This document shows, piece by piece, positions 8,930 to 17,696 of a stretch of 64,000 bases of DNA. The position numbers were made by a program, and so were the translations under genes. The DNA is from Dictyobacter aurantiacus. GTDB lineage: Bacteria > Chloroflexota > Ktedonobacteria > Ktedonobacterales > Ktedonobacteraceae. The notes under the pieces were generated by a model that saw only the letters and a list, made by a program, of their open reading frames with translations, did not search any database and had not been told where the DNA came from. Positions within the stretch are counted from its first letter, which is position 1; every line of letters begins with the position of its first letter. The stretch covers positions 5,952,001 through 6,016,000 of the forward strand of contig NZ_BIFQ01000001.1 in assembly GCF_003967515.1 (NCBI RefSeq). The letters are read 5' to 3'.

Positions 8930-11032
8930 ATGAAGAGATTCGCGCGTATATCTATGTTTATTTTTCTTATAGCCTTAGTGGCAGGAACTGTACTGATGGG
9001 AGTGGGGCGGGTGCAGCGGGCGCAGGCGGCAGGGACGAGTCTGACGAATCCGCTGTTGACGGGGCCAGTTGATCCATATGTGATCTATGTGAACGGCTAC
9101 TATTACTATACGGGGACGACGGCGGTCAACATTCAGATCTGGCGTTCGGCGACGATCGCGGGTCTGGCCTCGGCGACGCCGGTGACGGTATGGACGCCTA
9201 CGTCGGGGGCGCCTAACTGTTGTGATGTGTGGGCACCTGAGCTGCACTACATCAACAACACCTGGTATATCTACTATGCGGCTGATGGAGGTTCGGATAG
9301 CAGTCATCGCATGTTTGTGCTGCAAGCCAACAGCAATGATCCGCTGGGGAGCTATAGCGAGGCCAATACCGGGAACCCGCACGGGCAGCTGTCCGAGTCG
9401 AGTGGTCTCTGGGCGATCGATCCCGACGTGTTCCAGGATGCTAGCGGGAAGCTCTACGCGGTCTGGTCGGGCTGGCCCACGGCGAGTGGAGGGGTGCAGA
9501 ATATCTACATCGCTTCCATGAGCGATCCGCTGCACATCAGCAGTAATCGCGTGCAGATCTCCGCTCCCACGCAATCCTGGGAGACGCATGGCTTTGGCGT
9601 CAACGAGGGTCCGGTCGGCTTCACCCACGGTGGCAAGACCTTCATTACCTATTCGGCCAGCTTCTGCGGCACCCCCAACTATGCCGTTGGCTTGTTGACG
9701 GATAACAGCACCGATGGCAACAGCTATCTCAGCGCGGGCAACTGGAGCAAGACCGGTCCCATCCTGGAGCAGCACGACAGCATCAAGGGTCCCGCCTCGT
9801 TTGTGCCGGTGCAATCGGAAGACGGAACGGAGACCTGGTTCCTATATCACACCACGCCAGGAGCATGCGACGGCACACGCACGGTCCAGGCTCAGAAGAT
9901 GTCCTGGGACTCTGATGGCTCGCCGCTGCTCGGCTATCCGGTTGACGCCAATGTGCCGCTGACGCCACCCTCGGGCGAGAACGGTGTGTTTGGCTGGGGT
10001 CCATCGGCCTCGGGTGACGCGGTGGTGGGCTCATGGTCGAACAACAGCGTGACGAGCGCGGACAGCACCTCGCTGGGGACAGGCTGGCACCAGATCTTCC
10101 GTGGCGATCCAATGCTGTTCGACTACACGGTGCAGGTGGACGCGCAGGGCGTAGCCACTGGCAGTTCCGCGTATCCCAAATATGGGATGTACGCCGCCTA
10201 CCAGGATAGCAATAACTACGTACAGGGCTGGCTCGATACGAAATACAACGTATTCGCCACCTACGCTATGGTTGGTGGGGTCGCCCAGAGCTGGCAGAAC
10301 GCCAACCTGCCCGCCGGCTTTGATCCCACGCAATACCACACCATCAAGGTCAGCAAGGCCGACAACACCTTCACCTTCTACCTGGATGGCGTCCAGATGC
10401 AGCAGCGCAGCTTCAACATTCGGCGCGGGCAGGTCGGCCTGGTCACTGAAGACCGGACAGCCAACTACCGCAATTTCCTGGTGACCGACAACAGCCAGGG
10501 ATGGCGTGACGCTTTCGGTGATAGCGCGGAGGGGGATACGACCGACGGGCTCAAGACCGGCAACTGGTCGATCCAGGGTCCTGGCGCGGCCAACGGCAGC
10601 AGTCTGGGCGCCGGCTGGCAGCAGATCTTCCGTGGCAATCCCAACTACGAGAACTACACCGTGCAAGCGGACGCGCAATGGGTGCAGACCGGTACCACCT
10701 CGTCCTATCCCAAGTACGGCATCTACGCCGCCTATGTAGATCACAACAACTATGTGGTCGCCTTCCTCGATCGCCAGTATGGGGTCTACGCCACCTATGC
10801 CGTCGTAGGCGGCAGCGCTCAGGGCTGGCAGAACGCCAACCTGCCCTCGGGGTTTGATCCGACGCAGTTCCATACCATCAAGGTCAGCAAAGCCGGCAAC
10901 ACCTTTACCTTCTACCTGGACGGTGCGCAGATGCAGCAGCGCTCCTTCTCGCTGCTCGATGGTCAGCCGGGCCTCGTCACCGAGGATACGGCCGCTAATT
11001 ACCGCAACTTCTCGGTTACGGGGGTCAATTGA
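8930..11032 (+). CDS. Secreted GH43 arabinan-type glycosidase with two LamG-like domains
   Basis: A 700-residue secreted enzyme. The signal peptide ends near AQAAG (residue 36). The glycoside hydrolase family 43 beta-propeller spans about residues 40-370, with the three acidic residues in their expected contexts: D48 in GPVDPYVIY, D164 in WAIDPDVF, and E226 in NEGPVGF. GH43 enzymes release arabinose or xylose from plant polysaccharides; the closest remembered relatives act on arabinan. Two tandem jelly-roll domains follow (about 380-520 and 560-700) that are nearly identical to each other, probably carbohydrate-binding. The ATG is set by AAGGAGGA at 8915. The gene converges on the lacI gene. 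Confidence 0.85.
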   Translation: MKRFARISMFIFLIALVAGTVLMGVGRVQRAQAAGTSLTNPLLTGPVDPYVIYVNGYYYYTGTTAVNIQIWRSATIAGLASATPVTVWTPTSGAPNCCDVWAPELHYINNTWYIYYAADGGSDSSHRMFVLQANSNDPLGSYSEANTGNPHGQLSESSGLWAIDPDVFQDASGKLYAVWSGWPTASGGVQNIYIASMSDPLHISSNRVQISAPTQSWETHGFGVNEGPVGFTHGGKTFITYSASFCGTPNYAVGLLTDNSTDGNSYLSAGNWSKTGPILEQHDSIKGPASFVPVQSEDGTETWFLYHTTPGACDGTRTVQAQKMSWDSDGSPLLGYPVDANVPLTPPSGENGVFGWGPSASGDAVVGSWSNNSVTSADSTSLGTGWHQIFRGDPMLFDYTVQVDAQGVATGSSAYPKYGMYAAYQDSNNYVQGWLDTKYNVFATYAMVGGVAQSWQNANLPAGFDPTQYHTIKVSKADNTFTFYLDGVQMQQRSFNIRRGQVGLVTEDRTANYRNFLVTDNSQGWRDAFGDSAEGDTTDGLKTGNWSIQGPGAANGSSLGAGWQQIFRGNPNYENYTVQADAQWVQTGTTSSYPKYGIYAAYVDHNNYVVAFLDRQYGVYATYAVVGGSAQGWQNANLPSGFDPTQFHTIKVSKAGNTFTFYLDGAQMQQRSFSLLDGQPGLVTEDTAANYRNFSVTGVN

Positions 11033-11038
11033 GGTGAG

Positions 11039-11089
11039 GTGATCGTGCGCCGAGAGGTTTAATCGGACGCGAGGTCCGAACATATGGGC
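11039..11089. repeat. 53-bp repeat unit (family E), solo copy
   Basis: GATCGTGCG, CGGACGCGAGGTCCG (a hairpin), and CATATGG in this order match the tandem units at 14801-14958. It lies between the convergent GH43 and lacI genes and encodes the last residues and stop codon of lacI. Confidence 0.7.
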
Positions 11090-12135
11090 GCAGTGGACTG
11101 GCGGATGATGAGCCGGGGAGGGATTTCTGTGAGGATGGGTGGGCGGTCGCGCTGGGCCAGGCGTTCAATAGTTAGCCGGGCCGCTTCTTCGCCGATCAGG
11201 CGCGCGTTGTAGTCGACGGTGGTCAGGGCAGGGATGGTATAGGAGGCCTGGGGGATATTGTCGAAGCTGATCACGCTCATCTGCTGGGGAACGCGAATAT
11301 GGCTATGGGCGAGGGCGGCCAGCACCCCCATGGCGAGCAGGTCATTGACGACGACCAGTGCCGTAGGGCGCTGGTCGTCTGTTTCTGGCAGGGATTGCAG
11401 CAGGGATTGGGTGGCCCGATAGCCATCGTCGATGGTAGGGCCGCAGCGATAGATCCACTCCTCATGTATCGGCAGGCCGAGCTGCTGCTGGATGCGCAGG
11501 CAGGCGTCAAGGCGGTCTCGCAGCAGTTCGTGGTTGGCGACGCCATAGATGTAGCCGATGCGCTGATGGCCCAGTTCGGCCAGGTGGCGCAACACCAGCT
11601 GCTCACCCAGATCGGCCTGGGGGACCACGCTATCGATGTCGGCATCGAACATGGTATCGCTGCGGAAGCTCAGGTTGGTGATCAGGTTGCCGCGCTCGTG
11701 CAGGGAACGCACATCGCCGAGCAGCGCGCGTCCGGTACCTGACAGCAGGATCAAAGCATCGCTGCGCTTCTGCTGCAGCCAGGTAAAGCAGAGGCGTTCA
11801 CGCTCCTCGCTGAAGTTGGTGATAAAGACCGATGTGCTATAGCCCTGGCTCTGCGCATAGGTATCGATGCCACTCACGATCTGCATATAGTGGGGATTAT
11901 GGGCATCGGGAATGGCCACGCCAAGTGTTTGAGATGCCTGGGTACGCAGGTTGCGTGCCGCCTCCAGTGGCTGGTAATTCAACTGAACGACGGCATTGTG
12001 GATGCGGCTGCGCGTCTCGGGCGAAATGTTGGCGGAACTCACGTTGTTCAGTACCAGCGAAACCGTGGTGCGAGAAACCCCGGCCAACTGCGCCACATCC
12101 TTGATTGTCGGTCTTTTCGCGTGTATTTTTTCCAT
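11059..12135 (-). CDS. LacI-family regulator of the polysaccharide locus
   Basis: A 358-residue regulator. The LacI helix-turn-helix and hinge (residues 9-65) show TIKDVAQLAGVSRTTVSLVL and the YQPLEAARNLRT hinge region. A periplasmic-binding-protein-like sugar-sensing domain follows. It is divergent from the ABC importer, and its own promoter has a matching operator, so it probably represses both transcription units and responds to an oligosaccharide or sugar acid. The C-terminal tail (ICSDLASD) is encoded inside a dispersed 53-bp repeat, so a repeat insertion has replaced the original 3' end. Confidence 0.92.
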   Translation of the reverse strand: MEKIHAKRPTIKDVAQLAGVSRTTVSLVLNNVSSANISPETRSRIHNAVVQLNYQPLEAARNLRTQASQTLGVAIPDAHNPHYMQIVSGIDTYAQSQGYSTSVFITNFSEERERLCFTWLQQKRSDALILLSGTGRALLGDVRSLHERGNLITNLSFRSDTMFDADIDSVVPQADLGEQLVLRHLAELGHQRIGYIYGVANHELLRDRLDACLRIQQQLGLPIHEEWIYRCGPTIDDGYRATQSLLQSLPETDDQRPTALVVVNDLLAMGVLAALAHSHIRVPQQMSVISFDNIPQASYTIPALTTVDYNARLIGEEAARLTIERLAQRDRPPILTEIPPRLIIRQSTAPICSDLASD

Positions 12136-12180
12136 TGACTATCGGCACCCTGCTTCTTTGTTTATGGTAAGGATTCTTCA

Positions 12181-12246
12181 GTAAACCGAATCAATAAATC
12201 GATTTACCTCTACTAGAGTATAACGAAAGGATTGATTCTTTGTCAA
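12181..12246 (-). promoter_or_regulatory. lacI promoter and operator
   Basis: On the minus strand, TTGACA (12246-12241), an 18-bp spacer, and TATACT (12222-12217). Just downstream, 12181-12207 is an inverted repeat with GTAAAcCGAaT and AaTCGaTTTAC halves, a good LacI-family operator for autorepression. It shares the GTAAA/TTTAC ends with the site at 12706-12719. Confidence 0.65.
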
Positions 12247-12302
12247 TATGAAGGGCGCATTTCCCCAACGATGATTGGGAACGGTTCCATGTTGGGGAAA
12301 TG

Positions 12303-12490
12303 AGTGCCTGGGCACAGGCCGCTGCGCGGCAAGCCGGGGCAAGCCCGGCACCTACGGGGGATCGTGTGCGCTCGGGTACGAGCCGCTGTGCGGCAAGCCG
12401 GGGCAAGCCCGGCACCTACGGGGGATCGTGTGCGCTCGGGTACGAGCCGCTGCGCGGCAAGCCGGGGCAAGCCCGGCACCTACGGGGGGG
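12303..12490. repeat. Tandem REP array (family A, three units)
   Basis: Three direct copies of about 66 bp. Each contains GCCGCTGCGCGGC (hairpin), AAGCCGGGGCAAGCCCGGC (hairpin), ACCTACGGGGG, and GATCGTGTGCGCTCGGGTACGA as linker. Unlike a CRISPR array, the whole unit repeats and there are no unique spacers. Several reading frames stay open through it only because of the repeat. Confidence 0.85.
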
Positions 12491-12502
12491 GATTTTGGGA
12501 GA

Positions 12503-12615
12503 GTCCGTTGTGTGTTGGTGCGTGGGGCGCGCATGCGCACCCATGCACCAACACACAAAATTTGCGGCCGCGCAGCGGACGCGCGTGTGGAGGCGTGCAC
12601 GCGTCCCCATGATGA
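12503..12615. mobile_element. Truncated family C palindrome element
   Basis: The inverted-repeat core runs from TTGTGTGTTGGTGC to GCACCAACACACAA and is followed by GCGGCCGCGCAGCGGACGCG. This is the interior of the family C element in reverse orientation. Neither 13-bp terminal repeat is present, so this is a decayed or incomplete copy. Confidence 0.6.
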
Positions 12616-12667
12616 GGAGGGATGGTGGTGGATGAAAAGGAAAATAAATGAAATTATTCGAAAGCTA

Positions 12668-12735
12668 TTGACATATGGATGGGTTGTTGCTTATACTTCG
12701 TGTAGGTAAACTGATTTACTAAATCGAATTATCGA
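12668..12735 (+). promoter_or_regulatory. ABC importer promoter and LacI-type operator
   Basis: TTGACA at 12668-12673, an 18-bp spacer, and TATACT at 12692-12697. GTAAA-CTGA-TTTAC at 12706-12719 follows at once, then AAATCGAATTATCGAT. The ends and position match the operator at the divergent lacI promoter, so the same repressor probably binds both. Confidence 0.65.
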
Positions 12736-12873
12736 TTGTTCTATGCACGTTGCGAACTTCTGTGGGTGGGAATGGCTCATCCATTCATGCATATAAAATA
12801 AACACAATGGTGTCTGGCGCAGTGATGCTCCGGGCATGGCGCTTATTTGGTTCTCTGTTGAAGGAGCATTTGC

Positions 12874-13836
12874 ATGCAGACTATTTCTCGTCCTGAAAGG
12901 GTTGATGTGCATGAAGGTGGTCCGGCACGCAATGGCAGGTGGGTTGGGCGGCTGGTTCGTGTTGGCAGACTGTGGAAGTTTTATGTGCCGCTGCTGCCTC
13001 TCTTCGCGGTGCTGGGTCTCTTCAGCTACTATCCGGCGCTAAGCGGTCTCTATCACGCTTTTTTTGATTGGCGACCGGGGTTCGACTCGCCATTTGTGGG
13101 GATGAAGAACTTCGCGGCACTGTTGTCGGATGGCGTATTTGTGCATTCGTTTACCAATATCATTCAATTTTTTATTTTCGGCGTCACGCTGGCCTGGGTG
13201 GTGCCGTTGTTCGCGGCCGAGTTGGTGCTGGCGCATTCAAGCAAGCGCTGGCAGTTCATCTTTCGCACCCTGCTGATCATCCCGATTGCGTTCCCGATGG
13301 TAGTGGTCTTCTACCTGTGGGGATTTATGTATGAGCCCAACATCGGCATGATCAACACCATGCTGCACGGGCTGGGATGGAGCTCACTGGAGCGCAACTG
13401 GCTGGGAGATCCCAACATCGCCCTCTACTCGTTAATGTTTCTGGGATTTCCCTGGATCGCCAGCACGCCGTTTCTGCTCTTTCTGGCTGGTCTGCAGAGC
13501 ATTCCGGGCGAGGTATTTGATGCCGCCTCCATCGACGGTGCATCCTGGCTGACGCGCATCATACGGATCGATATCCCGCTGATTTCAGGCCAATTCCGGC
13601 TGCTATTTGTACTGGCCATCATCAACTATGTGCAGTTCGCCATCCCCATGGCCCTGCTGACAAACGGGGGGCCGGCCTACTCTACCATGACGCCGGCGCT
13701 CTATATGGTCAACCAGGCCTTCTACGATGGCAACTGGGGCTATGCCGCCGCCCTATCCTCGGTACTCTTTATCATCACCGCACTCTTTAGCGTTGTATCG
13801 CTGCGCACAAGGAAGCAGGCCGTCACGGCAGCCTGA
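12874..13836 (+). CDS. Sugar ABC importer permease (MalF-type)
   Basis: A 320-residue inner-membrane permease of the carbohydrate uptake-1 family with six or seven membrane segments. The cytoplasmic EAA loop that docks the ATPase reads EVFDAASIDGASWLTRIIRI near residue 210. The ATG has AAGGAG 7 bases upstream. It is the first gene of an operon with a MalG-type permease, a binding protein, an enolase-superfamily enzyme, an SDR and a secreted beta-helix protein. No ATPase gene is present; a shared MsmK/UgpC-type ATPase encoded elsewhere is expected. Confidence 0.92.
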   Translation: MQTISRPERVDVHEGGPARNGRWVGRLVRVGRLWKFYVPLLPLFAVLGLFSYYPALSGLYHAFFDWRPGFDSPFVGMKNFAALLSDGVFVHSFTNIIQFFIFGVTLAWVVPLFAAELVLAHSSKRWQFIFRTLLIIPIAFPMVVVFYLWGFMYEPNIGMINTMLHGLGWSSLERNWLGDPNIALYSLMFLGFPWIASTPFLLFLAGLQSIPGEVFDAASIDGASWLTRIIRIDIPLISGQFRLLFVLAIINYVQFAIPMALLTNGGPAYSTMTPALYMVNQAFYDGNWGYAAALSSVLFIITALFSVVSLRTRKQAVTAA

Positions 13837-13895
13837 GGCAGCGAGCACTGGTATGTAAGATCAAGATCGACGAGAGAATGAAAGGATGGCCGAGC

Positions 13896-14732
13896 ATGGC
13901 AACACGCCAGGAACGTCGTGACCTTCTGATTGGCAGTATCTTGATGATACTGGTCATACTGACCCTGTTCCCCTTTGTCTTTATGGTCATAACATCGCTC
14001 AAGGACAACAATCAGTTTCATACATCGTATTGGAGTCCCTCGCTGCCGTTCCACTGGGAGAACTACACGGTGGCCTGGAACCAGATCAGCGTTTACATCA
14101 TGAACTCGCTGGTTATTGCTGTTAGCTCCATGGTTGGAGTACTGGTACTCAGCTCGATCGCGGCTTTTGTGTTTGCCCGCTACCGTTTTCCGGGTCGCAA
14201 CTTTCTCTTCACGATGATCGCCGTTCTGCTAATGGTACCATCGATCTCCAGCCTGGTACCACTCTTTATCCTGGTGCGCGACATGGGGCTGATCAATACG
14301 CGCCTGGCCCTGATTCTGCCCTATATCGCCAGCGGATCTATTTTTGCCACCTTCTTAATGCGTACCTTCTTTCAGCAGGTGCCCAATGAACTATTTGAAG
14401 CCGCCCACATCGACGGGGCGGCGGGATGGCAGGCCTACTTCTACGTCATGCTGCCGCTCTCGGGGCCGATCATCGGCACCATTATTCTGCTCACCCTGAC
14501 CACGGTCTGGAACGACTATTTCTGGCCGCTCCTCACGCTCAACGACGACAGCCTGCGAACGGTCACCACTGGACTGGCCTTTCTGCAGGGGCAGAACGTC
14601 ACCCTGTGGGGACCTCTCTTCGCCGGCTATGTGCTGGCCAGTCTGCCGCTGGTCGTTGTCTACTTTATGGCTTCGCGCTACTTTATCGCCGGTGTTGGTG
14701 GTGTCGTTGGAGGTGGGGACATGTTGAAATAG
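13896..14732 (+). CDS. Sugar ABC importer permease (MalG-type)
   Basis: A 278-residue partner permease with six membrane segments and the EAA loop ELFEAAHIDGAAGWQAYF near residue 165. The ATG at 13896 is preceded by GAAAGGA at about 10 bases; the in-frame ATG at 13878 lacks a site. It forms the membrane heterodimer with the preceding MalF-type gene. A 260-bp space with one REP and three tandem 53-bp repeats separates it from the binding-protein gene. Confidence 0.92.
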   Translation: MATRQERRDLLIGSILMILVILTLFPFVFMVITSLKDNNQFHTSYWSPSLPFHWENYTVAWNQISVYIMNSLVIAVSSMVGVLVLSSIAAFVFARYRFPGRNFLFTMIAVLLMVPSISSLVPLFILVRDMGLINTRLALILPYIASGSIFATFLMRTFFQQVPNELFEAAHIDGAAGWQAYFYVMLPLSGPIIGTIILLTLTTVWNDYFWPLLTLNDDSLRTVTTGLAFLQGQNVTLWGPLFAGYVLASLPLVVVYFMASRYFIAGVGGVVGGGDMLK

Positions 14733-14749
14733 GTGTGATCGGCCGGGGA

Positions 14750-14800
14750 CGGGGCCGCTACGCGGCAAAGCGGGGGCAAGCCCGGCACCTACGGCGGGGG
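14750..14800. repeat. REP-like hairpin (family A)
   Basis: GGCCGCTACGCGGC and GCGGGGGCAAGCCCGGCACCTACGG, the standard family A order, lie between permease and binding-protein genes. It could stabilise or attenuate the operon transcript. Confidence 0.7.
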
Positions 14801-14958
14801 TGTGATCGTGCGGGGAGGGTGAAACCGGACGCGAGGTCCGGACATATGGTGGGTGTGATCGTGCGGGGAGGGTGAAATCGGACGCGAGGTCCGGACATAT
14901 GGTGGGTGTGATCGTGCGGGGAGAGGGAAATCGGACGCGAGGTCCGAACTTATGGGGG
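14801..14958. repeat. Three tandem 53-bp repeats (family E)
   Basis: Three direct copies begin at 14801, 14854 and 14907. Each has TGTGATCGTGCGGGGAG, then CGGACGCGAGGTCCG (a 5-bp stem with a GCGAG loop), then ACATATGG. The third unit is slightly diverged. The array ends about 35 bases before the binding-protein start, so it lies in its mRNA leader. A solo unit is at 11039-11089. Confidence 0.85.
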
Positions 14959-14993
14959 CGATTTGTATATTTTTACGGGAAAGGATTCATTTT

Positions 14994-16466
14994 ATGTCTA
15001 TGAACAAGACGATGTCTGTCTGGCGTTCAGGTCATGTGTTTGGTCTGCTCTTTTTGTTGGGAGCGTTGCTGCTCACCGCGTGCGGAAATGGGTCGCAGGC
15101 GCAGGGGAGCAGTGGTGGCCCCATCACCATTACACTGGCCGGACCGAACCAGTGGAACAGTAGTGGAAAAAGCTTTGGTCCCGCCTGGGATACTGCTGTG
15201 CAGCAATTTGAGAAGCTTAATCCCAATGTAAAAGTCAAGATTACCGTGCTGCCGCTCTCCAATTTCTCGCAGATTGAGGCGACTCAGCTGGCCTCGGGGA
15301 GCGCGCCCGACCTGATCTTCAACCAGACCAGCTACAAGCCATACCAGGTGACGCCGCTGGATAGCTATCTGCAGCAGCCCAATCCTTACGCGCCTGAAAA
15401 GCCACATTGGATGGACTGGTTTGACTCACGTGCATACAACCAGACGACCTCATCAGCGGCGGATGGTCACCTGTACTGGGTGCCGCTCAACCTGGTGAGC
15501 GTAGGTTTGTTCGTGAACCAGGACCTGTTCAAGAAGGCTGGTGTGGATTTCCCCATCAAGACCTATAGTGACTGGGAGACGGCGCTGAAGAAGTTCAAGG
15601 CCGCCGGCATTACGCCGATGGCGATGGACAACTCGCAGATCGGCATTGCCTGGCCGGTTGGCTCGATCCTCAACCAGATGATGAACAAATACTATAATGA
15701 CTTCAACTGGTATGATGCATCTGGCAAGCCCGGCAGCTACTCGACGCTGACCAACAAAGACCTGGTGCGCGCCATCAAGACTGGCAAGCTCAACGCCAGT
15801 CTGCCCGAGGTGGTTGAGACGTTAAAGCTGGCCAAAGACATGTACTCCACGGGTGCCACGCCCAACTGGTCCGGTATCAAGGGTCTCTCTGGTGCAGGCG
15901 TCAACCTGGACGATTTCCTGGCCGGGCGCGCCGCCATGGCCTGGGGTGTTAACTTCGGCGCCGCCGAGGTTTCCAAGGCCACCTTCAAGGTTGGCAGCAT
16001 GGGCTTCCCGACCATCACCAGTGATACCACACCGCTCTCCACCGGCGCTCCGGCGCAGTTCGGCGTCACAGCTGGTGGTACCAGCTATATGATCCCCTCA
16101 ACCGTCAAGGGCGATCACCTGAAGTATGCAGTGCGCTTCCTGCAGTTTATGACCGCGCCCAAATACGCACAGGACTGGATTACCGCCACCACCGGCGTCC
16201 CCTCGGTAAGTGGGGTCACGGCGCCATCGGTGATTAGCGGCTTCTCAGAAGGCGCATGGGGAGAATCGCCAAAGTCCAACGGCTACTCCTTGCAGGGGCT
16301 CTCGCCACAGCAGGGTCAGGACTACACCCAGATCATGCAGGGCTATCTGCTCGGCACCACCAGTCTCTCTGCCACACAGAGCAAGCTGGACGCCTCCTGG
16401 AAGTCCGCTGCCGACTACCAGATACAGCAGAATCCCAGCTGGGGGAACGAGAGCTGGGCCAAATAG
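14994..16466 (+). CDS. Sugar-binding lipoprotein of the ABC importer
   Basis: A 490-residue extracellular solute-binding protein, family 1. The signal peptide ends in the lipobox LLLTAC (Cys about residue 30), so it is anchored to the outer face of the membrane. The mature part begins with a low-complexity linker and then the SBP fold (ITITLAGPNQWN...). I chose ATG 14994 because AAAGGA lies upstream and it gives a clean signal peptide. It delivers substrate to the permease pair at 12874-14732. The locus content suggests an arabino- or rhamno-oligosaccharide, which is inference. Confidence 0.92.
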   Translation: MSMNKTMSVWRSGHVFGLLFLLGALLLTACGNGSQAQGSSGGPITITLAGPNQWNSSGKSFGPAWDTAVQQFEKLNPNVKVKITVLPLSNFSQIEATQLASGSAPDLIFNQTSYKPYQVTPLDSYLQQPNPYAPEKPHWMDWFDSRAYNQTTSSAADGHLYWVPLNLVSVGLFVNQDLFKKAGVDFPIKTYSDWETALKKFKAAGITPMAMDNSQIGIAWPVGSILNQMMNKYYNDFNWYDASGKPGSYSTLTNKDLVRAIKTGKLNASLPEVVETLKLAKDMYSTGATPNWSGIKGLSGAGVNLDDFLAGRAAMAWGVNFGAAEVSKATFKVGSMGFPTITSDTTPLSTGAPAQFGVTAGGTSYMIPSTVKGDHLKYAVRFLQFMTAPKYAQDWITATTGVPSVSGVTAPSVISGFSEGAWGESPKSNGYSLQGLSPQQGQDYTQIMQGYLLGTTSLSATQSKLDASWKSAADYQIQQNPSWGNESWAK

Positions 16467-16489
16467 CCATCCTGATACAGACCTGTTAT

Positions 16490-16531
16490 ATCGGGGTGCC
16501 ACGGTGCGACGGCGTAGCGTGGTATCCCGAT
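16490..16531 (+). terminator. Hairpin between binding-protein and dehydratase genes
   Basis: ATCGGGGTGCCACG at 16490-16503 pairs, with one wobble and one mismatch, with CGTGGTATCCCGAT at 16518-16531. No T-tract follows, so it more likely limits read-through or protects the upstream mRNA, as in malE-malF spacers. Confidence 0.5.
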
Positions 16532-16544
16532 TGAAAGGTAGAGC

Positions 16545-17687
16545 ATGAAAATCACCGCCATTCGCTGCCAACGTTTACGTTTAAAACAAGAGGTCGCCTC
16601 ACAGCCGTCCTGGCTGTCGGAGAGCGTGATCGCCAATCCGATGTCTATCTATCCCCGCTATGCCGCCCGGCGTTCATCCTGGACCGCACCGTTCGGGGGA
16701 TTAGCTGTTATCATTGAGACCGACGAAGGGATTGAGGGGCTGGCCACCGCCGATGGAGGGGAGGCCGTTCAGATCATCATCGAGCAGCACTTCGCGCGCC
16801 TGCTGGTGGGGGAAGATCCGACCGACATCGAGCGCCTGTGGGACCAGATGTTCCGCGCCTCTACTCCCTATGGCCGCAAGGGGCTGAGCATGTTCGCCAT
16901 CAGCGCCGTCGACTGCGCCCTGTGGGACATCTTCGGCAAGGCGCTCAAGCAGCCGGTCTATCGGCTGCTGGGTGGGGCCACCAAAGAGGACATGCCGGTC
17001 TACGAAACAACCAACGACCGCGTCGACTGGGACAACCACGAGTTCTTTGGCGTCAAGTTGGCCATGCCGTATGGTCCCGCCGACGGGCGCGAGGGACTGC
17101 TCAAGAACCGCGACCTGGTCAAAGAGTGTCGCCAGCTCATCGGCGACAAGCGAGACATCATGCTCGACTGCTACATGGCCTGGGATGTCGAGTACACCAT
17201 TCGCATGATCGACCTGGTCGAGCCCTACGCGGTTCGCTGGATCGAAGAGGCGCTGCCGCCCGACAACATTCAGGGTTACGAAAAGCTGGCGCGCTACACA
17301 GGTCCCGTAGCCCTGGCGACCGGCGAGCACGAATACTCGCGCTGGGGACATCGCGACCTGCTGGCGACCGGCGCCATCTCGGTCTTCCAGCCCGACATCA
17401 ACTGGGTTGGCGGCATCAGCGAGACACGCAAGATCTGCGCCATGGCCTCCGCCTGGGGCCTGATCGTTGTTCCCCACGCCGGAGGGCTGCAGGCGGCCGG
17501 ACTCCACCTGATGAAGAGCCAGGTCAACTGTCCCTTCGCCGAATGGGTACGCACCTGGAATCGAGACGCGGGACGACCGGCGGCAGCCATCCTCGGCGTG
17601 CCCGATCCAGAGCACGGCCGCATCCGACCGAGCGAGGAGGCGGGCCTGGGCATCAGCTTAAATCAAGACGTGCTGGACCTGACATAG
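16545..17687 (+). CDS. Enolase-superfamily sugar-acid dehydratase, L-rhamnonate dehydratase-like
   Basis: A 380-residue mandelate racemase/muconate lactonizing-type enzyme. The closest pattern I recall is L-rhamnonate dehydratase (RhmD). Shared blocks are NPMSIYPRYAARRSSW, MLDCYMAWDVEYTIRM, WIEEALPPDNIQGYEKL and the end HGRIRPSEEAGLGISLN. Metal ligands are D208, E234 and E261, with H311 in VVPHAGG as the catalytic base. The reaction would be dehydration of a sugar acid to a 2-keto-3-deoxy acid. It has GAAAGG upstream and is followed 9 bases later by an SDR, fitting a non-phosphorylating oxidative pathway. Related acids such as L-fuconate cannot be excluded. Confidence 0.8.
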   Translation: MKITAIRCQRLRLKQEVASQPSWLSESVIANPMSIYPRYAARRSSWTAPFGGLAVIIETDEGIEGLATADGGEAVQIIIEQHFARLLVGEDPTDIERLWDQMFRASTPYGRKGLSMFAISAVDCALWDIFGKALKQPVYRLLGGATKEDMPVYETTNDRVDWDNHEFFGVKLAMPYGPADGREGLLKNRDLVKECRQLIGDKRDIMLDCYMAWDVEYTIRMIDLVEPYAVRWIEEALPPDNIQGYEKLARYTGPVALATGEHEYSRWGHRDLLATGAISVFQPDINWVGGISETRKICAMASAWGLIVVPHAGGLQAAGLHLMKSQVNCPFAEWVRTWNRDAGRPAAAILGVPDPEHGRIRPSEEAGLGISLNQDVLDLT

Positions 17688-17696
17688 GGGGGTAGA

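Noticed and set aside
10031-11083. 350-codon minus-strand frame opposite the GH43 gene
   Set aside because: Arises from the duplicated domains' codon pattern; the sense frame has clear domains.
12303-12490. CRISPR array
   Set aside because: Entire unit repeats including the linker, there are no unique spacers and no cas genes in the window.
12300-12635. Several overlapping open frames in the REP array
   Set aside because: Kept open by the 66-bp repeat; no start site and no protein-like sequence.
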